A stretch of 64,000 bases of DNA from Manis javanica (taxonomy: Eukaryota; Chordata; Mammalia; Pholidota; Manidae), in assembly GCF_040802235.1 (NCBI RefSeq), contig NC_133158.1, positions 41,730,001 to 41,794,000 of the forward strand, written 5' to 3'. Under the pieces are notes generated by a model, which did not search any database, had not been told where the DNA came from, and saw only the letters and a program-made list of their open reading frames with translations. Shown in pieces: positions 36,610-64,000 of this stretch (within the stretch, counting starts at the first letter, position 1; each line of letters starts with the position of its first letter). The position numbers and the translations under genes were made by a program.

Positions 36610-37871
36610 GGACCCATGGAGAAAGGTCCCATCCCCAGAGATGCTCAAAGAACAGTGGGAAATAAAAAAGACACAGGGTCTGGCTTGATATCCATGGCCT
36701 TGTTAGTGTCAGTGATGGTGGTAAAATAATCCATTAATAAGGCAAGAATACACGAATCCACTTGATAGAAAGTAATTGTTCCCCTGTGGCCAGAGGAGTG
36801 GGGGCTGCTGGCAGGCATAGGGCTTTCTCTGCAGTGACACAAACATTCAAGTTGAATTGTGGTGGCTGCACAACTCTGGGAATACTAAATATTAGTGTTT
36901 ATAGACTGAAAACTGAAAGCCATTGGATTGCGCTGTCTCAATGATAGAATAAATATATATATTTAAAAAGGATCTATGAATCCACACTAGCATAAATAAA
37001 TGAACAGATAAATAAGTGGGGAAGAAGAATGCCAAATAATAAATGTAGCAGTGATGAAATTAGAAAAATCACCACTGGGTGACCATTTTTATTGAACTTC
37101 ATTCAGACACAAACCACTCATGGAAGCTAAAACCAGAGTGTTGGCTGAGAAATGGCAACGTATTTTCCATAGTTTCAAAGTATCTCCCCAAAGAATACTT
37201 ATTACTTACAAAGAGTAAAGATAGTAACTTTACAGTGGAGAAACCCAGTGGTTTAAGTTGACGTTGCAGGAGACAGGATTCACCGACCACATGTGTCCTG
37301 ACAGTGGACACCAATTTGGAGTCACTACGTTGGTCTCCCAACAAAGGGCATCCCTAGGGTCCAATCACAAGGAAACAGGCCAGGGGATGTTATATAAAAC
37401 ATCTGGCCTGTACACTTCAAAAACATCTGTGCCTTAATACAAAGAATGACTATGGAGATAGAGCTGCTGAACTCGGCATGTGGCAGTGATTCACTGTGGA
37501 GGGCGCTCCACATACTTGTTATCAATGTTAACTTTTGTTTTTAAAAGACCTTTTTGGAAACAGTTTTAGCTTAACTTCTTGATTCTGGCAGTTGTATTGT
37601 GGTTATGGAAAACAATCCTCTCTTTTCAGGAAATTCACATGAAGATAGTTAGAATAAAGGGACATCATGTCTGCAACTTCCCAGCCATTCAGGAAAACCA
37701 GATAGGGAGAGGATAAGGAGGTGACAGTTACTTAGATTCAAATCATGGGGACAGAGACAGGTGGAGTGTAAAGGGAATGTAGTAACAACTGGAAAATCTG
37801 GGCGAAAGGCCTCTGGGAACTCTTTGTACTATCCTTGCACTTTCTGAGTCTGAAGTGTGACCTGACACTTG
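36610..37871. other. Intergenic, AT-rich, no gene seen
   Basis: AT-rich and probably derived from an old interspersed repeat ('aataaatgaacagataaata' type), but the family is not recognised. No credible reading frame. Confidence 0.5.
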
Positions 37872-37995
37872 CCAGCGTGCACGGCAAGGGACCCAATTGG
37901 CAGCCCTGCCCTTGACTTGTCAGTCCCTAGAGGCCACAAGGACCTGCGGGCCAGCCCGGGAGCCTCGGGAGGTGGGCTCCGTGGAGTCAGAGCAC
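37872..37995. repeat. Direct duplicate, distal copy (CpG-depleted)
   Basis: 124 bp aligning without gaps to 38,917-39,040, offset exactly 1,045 bp, with 13 mismatches by my count. 12 of the mismatches are transitions, most of them at CpG positions. This copy lies outside the CpG island. Confidence 0.85.
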
Positions 37996-37997
37996 AC

Positions 37998-38400
37998 TTG
38001 GGCTGGCATAACAAATTTCTGCAAACTTGGATAGATTGAACCAGCACAAATGTACTGTCTCTCATTTCCATAGGCTAGCAGCCCAAATCAAGGTGTGGGC
38101 AGGGCCCTGCTCCCTCTGAAGGCGCCAGTGGGGGTCCTTCCTGTCCCCCACCTTGTGGCTGCCAGTGGCCCTCACCTTGTGCCAGCACGACTGGGATCTC
38201 AGCCTGTGTTCACACCCATGGCCTTCTCTATGCAGCTGTCCAAATTTCCCTCTTATAAAAGGACACCAGTCCTGTCGGGTGTAGCAGCCCCCTTCCTTTA
38301 GCCAATGTGGCCTCATCTGAGGTCATTTATACCCTCAAAGACCCCAGTTCCAAATAAGGTCACCTCCACAGAGTACAGGGGTTTAAAAGTTTCACCTTTG
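37998..38400 (-). mobile_element. MLT1-like LTR, reverse orientation
   Basis: 'ggctggcataacaaatttct' and 'gcagcccaaatcaaggtgtg' near the left, then 'cttataaaaggacaccagtc' and 'ccccagttccaaataaggtc'. This is the reversed MaLR order. It directly abuts the distal 124-bp duplicate. Confidence 0.7.
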
Positions 38401-38916
38401 CAGATCTATGTATCTGGGATTCTTATACTACTCTTGCCTCTTTGGGGGCAGTTTGTAATTGTGCCAAGATACCGTAATTCCGAGCATAATCAAACCTCCC
38501 CAGCTGGAAACCCTCCAAGGGCCCGTGTCATCAGAGCTGACGTCCAGATGCAGGCCTCTGCTCCAGGGTCCCCGAGGCCACGCCGCCCAGCCTCTCCAGC
38601 CACACGGACCTTCCCAACTCCTCTGACACCCTGAGCTGGTCCGGCCCCCATCACTGGCAACTGGCTGTGCACAGAAGGAAACAAAGGAAACAAAAAACGT
38701 GGCTCCTCGGGTCTCCACTCACGTGTCACCGTCAGAAACACGACCCGACCACTGACCTCACAGCGGCGCCCATGCCGGTCTCCCCACACTACCGGCTTTG
38801 TCCATCTTCAGATGAGTCCTCGGGGGCTCAGGTCTTATGTGGAACGACAGAAGCACCGCAGGGGCTTCCCTCCGACAGTGGCAGGGTGGCCAAGTTCGTG
38901 GGCGCGCAGCCCCAGC

Positions 38917-39040
38917 CCAGCGAGCACGGCAAGGGACCCAACTGGCGGCCCCGCCCTTGACTTGTCAGTCCCCGGAGGCCGCGAGGACCTGCGGGCCAGC
39001 CTGGGAGCCTCGGGAGGTGGGTTCCATGGGGTCAGAGCGC
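38917..39040. repeat. Direct duplicate, proximal copy (at the CBS CpG island edge)
   Basis: Partner of 37,872-37,995. Shared core strings include 'gcccttgacttgtcagtccc' and 'gagcctcgggaggtggg'. This copy keeps several CpG dinucleotides that read TG, CA or TA in the distal copy. Confidence 0.85.
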
Positions 39041-41660
39041 AAGGGTGGGTGCCCGGCTCCTTCCCGGCGCCAGCCTGGAGTGCGCGGCTGGCAGGGCGGC
39101 TTTGGAGCCTTCCCTGCCCCCCGGGAGCGCTCGCCCGGCTCGCCGGATTTGTGGACAGTGGGGGCGGGAAACGCACGCAGGTAACCCCGCCGCCGGCGCC
39201 CGGCGCCCACCGAGTGCGCGCCGGCCCCGCCCGCGGCTTCGGCTCCGGGGGTCCCGCGACCTGAGGGAAGCGAGCCCGGTGCCCGGAGGCCGTGCGACCA
39301 GGGCGGCGTGAGAACCCGGCAAGCAGGTCATGTACGGTTGTCCTCTCTCCAGGCAGCACGTTTCAAACTGACAATATTCATTTCGCTCTCGAAGAGCAGG
39401 CAGTCAACCAAGGAAAGCAGAATCGGAACGCGCAGTACAGAGCGATCACGGGCCCCGGATTCCGCGAGCCGGGGGGGTCCCGAGGCGGGCCGGGGCGGAG
39501 GACCTGGACGGGGGCAGGTTGCGTCAAAGGGCGGTGGCTGGTGGGGGCCTGGGTGGGTGGGGGCGGGAGCTCGGGATGGGCAGCGCGATACGGGGCAGCG
39601 CGGGAGTGGGCAGCTCCGGGAAGGGGCAGGGTCCCCAGGCGGGAGGGGTGAGGGCGGAGCCCCGGGCGCGCGGGGCAGGATGGGTGGGGGTGGACCTGGG
39701 GGTGGGGGCAGGGGCGGATCCCGGGGAGGCGGGGCGGGGGCGGGGCGCGGCGGACCCGCGCTGCGCACTCGGGATTGGCTGGTGCCCGCCCTTCGCACCC
39801 ACCTTGCGTCCAATCGCCTGCGCCCGCCGAGGGCCGCCCGTCCCGCCACCAGCCGGCAGGGCTGGGCCTCCGCGTAGCAGCTGCTTGGGCTGCAGCTCCC
39901 CGGGTCTGAACGCGCCCAGCCCGCCCCTCGTTCCCGCATCTCCGTGCAGGTGAGCGCCCGCCGGGCCAAGACGCGACCCAGTCCTGGGCCGAGGGCCCGG
40001 GCGAGGGCCGGGCGGGGGTCCCGGGTCGCCCCCACCCTCTGCCGGAGTTGCATCATCCGCACCTGCACGCGGCAGAGCAGGCTCGCGCCCTGCGCTCCCC
40101 GCGGACCCCCAACCCGGGACCTTCCCGCTCCCAGAGTCCAGACAGTCCTGAAACCCGTGGTTCACGTGCACGTGGCCCCGGGCCCCTACCACCCAACTCC
40201 CTAACGAGCACACCTGGGTGGCGGTGGGGGATTTCAAGCCCGAGAACGTCAAACTGGAACTAAGGAGGGGTTTGGGGGCGATGCGCTATAATGGTGTTGA
40301 TTATTGAGTTTTTGCTGCATTTTAAATGGGAAATGGCTGTTTCGAAATTTGCTCTTTCTGCCAATTGTATGGAGTGGGGGTAGCAGTTGGTGTAGTTGCA
40401 CAGGTGGCACTCGAGGTGGTGCCTCTGGGGAAGGGCGCTGGGCACGCGGGGTCCAGCCTCGGGCACATACTGGAGATGGGTGGAGGTTGCCCTGCGACCT
40501 CCACGCCCCTGAACCGTAGGCGAGGCGGATGGCTGACCTGGGGAATAAGATAGGGACCTGGGGGAGGGGCAGCGCCGCAAAACTTTCAGCCGTCGAAGGA
40601 TTACCTGGAGGTGTTGGTCCTAAAGTGCCGAAGTGCCTCTCGTAAAGGCCGGCCGAGCGGGCGGTCTCCAGGTCCCCTTCAGGGTCTTAAACTCGCACCC
40701 GAAAGCTCCCACTTTGAAAGGAGAGTTTACTACCGTTTGCACCCTCGGCCCTACGAACGGCCCGTCCCGGCCACCGGTGCGCGCGTGCACGATGCCCGCG
40801 GGGGCGTCGTGAGCCCAGGCGTGTCTTGCGGTTTAAGGTGGGCAGGAGCCAGCCGGCTGGCTCCCCTGAGCCCGCCTCCCCAGGCCGCAGGTGCGTCGGC
40901 CCGCCGGGCGCGGTGGCCGCGGGAAGCGGAGCCGGGCCTTCGGGTTCGGCCCCAGGTGCCAAGCGAGCATCCTGCCAGGTGCCTTTGGGTCTGCAGAGAC
41001 TCGGTGGGTTTCCATCTGTGTCCCAACGACCGCCTTACTGGGCCTGGGGTTGCCCCAGGAGAGGCGAGTTCACCGAAAAGGAGGCGCGGGCTGCCGGGTC
41101 CGGGTCCACGCGGGTTCTGGCCGGGCCGCGGTTGTCCGTCTCTCGTTGGGAGGGAGACCCGGGCCAGGGGCTTCTGCGAGATGCAGACGTCACCTCCCGG
41201 AAGGCAGCCCGGGCGCACCGCGGGGGGAAGGCGCTTTCCGATTGCGCGGGGGCTTATTAAGGGTCGGAAGAAAGACGCGGGACATTCTTGGGTGGCTTCG
41301 GGGAACCTGAACCCTGGGAAAAGAAGTCGGTGATCCCAAGACTTGAAAGAACCACGACTCTAGGGACGTCTGGGCCCAACGGTGGGAGGCTGGTTTCCCC
41401 GGAAAGCCCCCAGCTGCGCGGGCCGGTGGATTCCGACGGGGCACGACCCACAGGGGCGGAGAGGGAGCGGGCCTGGGTCCCTGTGGCCATCTGCCGGGCG
41501 CTGGGAGGAAAGGCACCCTCGGGGGCGGCCTCTGGGGCCTGGGCGCGCCCGCTCCCGTGGAAAAGGAACGGCCCCCCACCCTCGGAGCCCAGAACCCTTT
41601 GCACCTTCACCCCACTTCCGCCTGGACCCCCGACCTTTTCACAGCAACACGGCCTCAGAG
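39040..41660. promoter_or_regulatory. CBS: CpG island and promoter region of CBS
   Basis: CpG-dense over about 2.6 kb. The core has clustered GC boxes (GGGGCGGGG type, about 39,728-39,750), an inverted CCAAT box (ATTGG, 39,774-39,778) and a direct CCAAT box (39,810-39,814), with no TATA box. I recall that the main human CBS promoter also depends on Sp1/Sp3 and NF-Y, which fits. Long frames on both strands are GC artefacts. Confidence 0.8.
39850..39949 (+). other. CBS: CBS non-coding first exon (5' UTR)
   Basis: A donor CCGTGCAG/GTGAGC at 39,949/39,950 lies about 135 bp downstream of the CCAAT/GC-box cluster. This is the expected position for a leader exon spliced to the ATG exon 3.4 kb away. 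The 5' end is a guess. Human CBS uses several alternative leader exons; others may exist here but cannot be supported. Confidence 0.55.
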
Positions 41661-41775
41661 GTGTCCTAAGGGCAGAGGAGGTGCACGGAGGACGCTGGGG
41701 TCCCAGGAGGAGATCACCCTGGGCCACATCCCCTACCACGAGTTCCTCGCGGTGACCTTCCAACCCACTGTGTTC

Positions 41776-41940
41776 CCAAGACTTTTTTAGAGCAGTTTTA
41801 GGTTAATGGAAAAACTGAGAAGACAGTACGGACAAGTCCCATGCTTTGCATCCCCGTTAAGGACGTCTCTTGTCAGTAGGAGCATTTGTTACACTTCATG
41901 GCCCTCATGGAATCACTGGTGACTGAAGCCCATGCCCACT
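41776..41940 (-). mobile_element. L1M-type 3' end fragment, reverse orientation
   Basis: 'agagcagttttaggttaatg', then 'gagaagacagtacggacaag' and 'gagcatttgttacacttcat', is the decayed reverse complement of an old L1 3' end. Confidence 0.6.
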
Positions 41941-42289
41941 CAGACCTCCTCGGTGTCCCCAGCATCCTCCTTCTGTTCTGGGGTTCCATCAGGAGCCCCT
42001 CATTTTCTTGGTCCTGGCTCCTTATGGTCGGAGCTGTGTGAATTTTCAGGCCTCCGTCTGGTGGTGATGATGGTTGTGTACAACGATGGACTTCCTGGCC
42101 CCCATGGAAAATCAAAGGAAGAGGAAAGGGGGCTGAGTTCAGCCCTGGTCTTTCTGAGGATGCAGGTGTGCGGGTCGGCTGTCTCATGAATGAGCAGCCG
42201 AGCCAGGTAGGGCTGCCCCAGAGCCTCGCCTTTGGCACACTGATGCCAGTCTTCCTTCTTTCCTTTTTTTTTTGGTCTCATATATTTTA

Positions 42290-43160
42290 AGGTTTCATGT
42301 GATTTTTTAAAATTGTGGTAAAATATGCATGACATACTACTCATCGTTTTAACCACTTACAGGTACGACACAGTAGTGTTACGCACATCCGGGTGTGCAA
42401 CCATCGCCATCACCTCTGCCCCACACTTTCTCATCCTCACTAACAAAACTCAGCAGCCATTCAACAGTGACTTCCAGCCCCTGGAAACCTCTGTTCTACT
42501 TAATGTCGCTATGAATTTGCCTATCGTAGGTCCCTCATCTAGATGAAATCATACAGTATTTGTCCTTCTTTGGACAAATTTCATAAGCAAAACGCTTTTT
42601 GAGGTTGTTCCATATTGTAGCATCTATCAAAATACCATTACTTTTTTTTATGGTAAATATATGTCTGTTATTATTTCCATTCCATTATTATTTTCATCGA
42701 ATTAAAATGTAATCTTTTTAAAAACTTTTTTGAGCTATTTGCCATAAAAAATTGTATATATTTAAGGTGTATGACTTGGTGTTTTGATATATGTAGACAC
42801 TGTGAAAAGATCACTACAGTCAAGCTAAATAAGGTGTCATCTCTGCAGTTACCTTCGTGGGGGTTGAGCATGCACTCACACAGGCCCACATGTGAGAAGA
42901 TGTGCAAACTTCCTTTTTCAAGGCTGAATAGCATTCCACCATGTGGGTGTACCACATTGTGTTTATCCGTTCATCAGCTGATGAGCCCTTGGTTTGTTCC
43001 CTCATTTTGGCTGTTGTGAGTAATGCTGCTGTGAATGGTGTGCAAATATGTGTTTTCCATTTTTTTTGGATGTGTACTTAGGAGAGGAATTGCTGGGTCA
43101 CATGGTAGTTCTATGTTTAACCTTTGGAGAAAGTGCCAAACTGCCCACAGCAGCTGCTGC
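42290..43160 (-). mobile_element. L1 LINE fragment, reverse orientation, in CBS 5' intron
   Basis: Landmarks on the + strand: 'aattgtggtaaaatatgcat', 'atgaaatcatacagtatttg', 'ctgaatagcattccaccatg', 'gtaatgctgctgtgaatggt' and 'gaattgctgggtcacatggt'. The order is that of a reversed 3' UTR and ORF2 end. Heavily broken. Confidence 0.85.
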
Positions 43161-43328
43161 CTACATTTTCTGCCTGTTCTTGCTGAGCTAGTTGGGTGCG
43201 TGGAACCTCACACCCAGGAGGGTGGGTGAGCGGAACTCCTGAGTCCAGCGGCATCAAAGGCTGCTCTGCAGGCTTGCAAACAGCCTAAACCAACGAAACC
43301 TCTCCCCTCTCCCTTTGCAGATCCCAGC

Positions 43329-62407
<19,079 letters not shown>

Positions 62408-63090
62408 CTCCCCACACACTGCCGGCTTGGCGCCCCTTCTCTGTTGCTTTCGTAAACAGCAAACACGTATGATCTCTGATCGCCTGGATAGGCATTGCTC
62501 TCACAATGGGTGGCGGTAGGTGTAGGACGCTTAGCCCAGCCGGCCGAAAGGTTACTGTTTCCTTTTAGATAAATCCATCTACTTATGGTTTATTAGATGT
62601 GATCTCGTTTTCCTTAATTTGACTTTCTCATAAAATGTTTCAACAGGGAAATTTCATTAAAAGGGAACTAAGCCAGGCAGGTGAACCTGTGCAGTGAGTG
62701 GGGCAGGGTGGACTAACGGCAGAAGAAAGTGCCTTTTCTAGAGAAGAATCCAGAATTGGGAAGAGCAGAAAAGGGCTGAGGAAGGATTTAGGGGTCTCCT
62801 GGCCATGCTGTTCACATGTGGCTGTTGGTTAGAGTGGCTTGAGTTTTTTAATTGAGGTGAAATTCAGATAACCTAAAATGAACAATTTAAAATGTGCAAC
62901 CCAGTAGTTTTTCTTATATTCCCGATATTGTGCAACTGCCACCTTTATCAAGTCCCAAAATATTTCTTCACCCATTAGCAGCCTCTCCGCTCTCCCCTTC
63001 CCTCCTCTCCTGGCAACCACTAATCTGCTTTCTGTCTCCATGAATTTACCTGTTTTGGACATTTCATATAAATGCAGTCATACAATTTGT
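62408..63090 (+). terminator. CBS: Likely CBS 3' UTR, ending in L1-derived sequence
   Basis: No canonical AATAAA between the stop and 63,100. ATTAAA at about 62,656 and TATAAA at about 63,069 are candidate signals. My recollection of the human CBS mRNA is that its 3' UTR also ends inside L1 sequence with a matching 'ttttttaattgagatgaaat' segment, so cleavage near 63,090 is plausible. Not proven from DNA alone. Confidence 0.5.
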
Positions 63091-64000
63091 GGCCTTTGTG
63101 TCTGCCTATTTCACTCAGCATGTTTCTGATGTTCGTCCACATTGCAGCATGTATTAATTAGGACTTCATTTCTTTTTAGGGCTGAGTAATATTCCATTGT
63201 GTAGGTGAACTACATTTTGTTCATCCATTCATCCACTGATGGATATTTGGGTCGTTTCCACTTTTTAGCGATTATGAGTCATGCTGCTGTGAATGTTCAT
63301 GTACAAATATTTGAACACCTGTTTTCAATTCTTTTGGTTATATACACAGGTCTGAAATTCCTGGGTTACATAATTTTGTTGGACTTTTTGGGGAACCACC
63401 AAATTCTTTTCTATAGCAGATCCCCATTTTGTATTTCACCAGCAGTGCACAAAAGTTCCGATTTCTCCATATTCTTGCTGACACCTGTTATTTTCTGGGT
63501 TTTGTTTTTGTTTTTTTTTTATATCCATGATGGTGTAAAATATTATCTCAGGTGGTTTTGATTTGTGTTTTCCTAATGACTAATGATGTTAATCATCTTT
63601 TCATTTCCTTGTCATTTGTGTATCTTCTCTGGAGAAGTGTTTATTCTAGTCCTTTGCCTGCTTTTATATTTTGATCATCTTTTGTTGTTTGACTATGAGT
63701 TCTTTATATATTCTTGATATTAGACCCTTACCAGCTGTTATTGGCAAAAATTTTCTCCCATTTTGTAGGGTGTTTTCCCTTTCTTGATAATGACCTTTGG
63801 TGTAGAATAGTGTTTTAGTTTTGATGAAGTTCGGTTTATCTATTTTTTCTTTTGTTATGCTTTTGATATTATATCTATTACTAAATCTGTTACAAATCCA
63901 AGGTCATGAAATTTTACCCCTACATTTTCTTCTAAGAGTTTTGTAGTTTCAGTTCTTACATTTAGCTCATTGATCCATTTTGAACGTTCATTTTTATACA
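62845..64000 (-). mobile_element. L1 LINE, reverse orientation, running off the window
   Basis: Reverse L1 3' UTR ('ttttttaattgaggtgaaat') followed by reversed ORF2: 'gggctgagtaatattccatt', 'catccattcatccactgatg', 'gattatgagtcatgctgctg', then sequence typical of reversed ORF2 such as 'gagttctttatatattcttg'. Stops in every minus-strand frame make it non-functional. The 5' end of the element lies beyond 64,000. Confidence 0.9.

Noticed and set aside
39328-41333. Long frames (about 190-246 codons) around the CBS promoter, both strands
   Set aside because: Same GC artefact: biased composition, no domain, no splice structure, and mutual overlap with opposite-strand frames.

Overview
The window is nuclear DNA from a placental mammal. 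It has multi-exon genes with GT/AG introns, CpG-island promoters and fossil transposons typical of placental mammals: L1, L2, MIR, MaLR/MLT1 LTRs, hAT and Tigger DNA transposons. I see no Alu, B1 or other young SINE, so a primate or rodent is unlikely; the species cannot be named. The gene order matches human 21q22.3 read in reverse (from memory of the human map).

Layout. 1-13.4 kb is intergenic and repeat-rich, with no supportable gene. 13.4-26.9 kb holds U2AF1 (+ strand), a complete eight-exon gene plus one duplicated, mutually exclusive exon. It encodes the 35-kDa subunit of the splicing factor U2AF. The conceptual protein is 236 residues, against 240 in human by memory. 26.9-39.0 kb is intergenic, with a 1.7-kb L1, nested LTR fossils and a 124-bp duplication. 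39.0-41.7 kb is a CpG island with the CBS promoter and a non-coding first exon. 43.3-62.4 kb carries 15 constitutive coding exons of CBS (cystathionine beta-synthase, + strand) and an intact 42-bp optional exon. All splice sites are canonical GT/AG and all exon phases join. The conceptual protein is 569 residues. The last exon reads through the position where human CBS stops, adding 18 residues. An L1 lies in the likely 3' UTR and runs to the end of the window.

The two genes are neighbours in the same orientation, each with its own CpG-island promoter. They have unrelated jobs: U2AF1 recognises the AG at 3' splice sites, and CBS condenses serine and homocysteine in transsulfuration.

I found no undescribed multi-gene system. 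The points most worth a second look are the CBS C-terminal extension, the preserved optional CBS exon, the duplicated U2AF1 exon pair, a 124-bp duplication whose two copies differ mainly by CpG-type transitions, and two nested LTR insertions. Exons were called by eye from splice signals and from remembered human protein sequences; no alignment was run.
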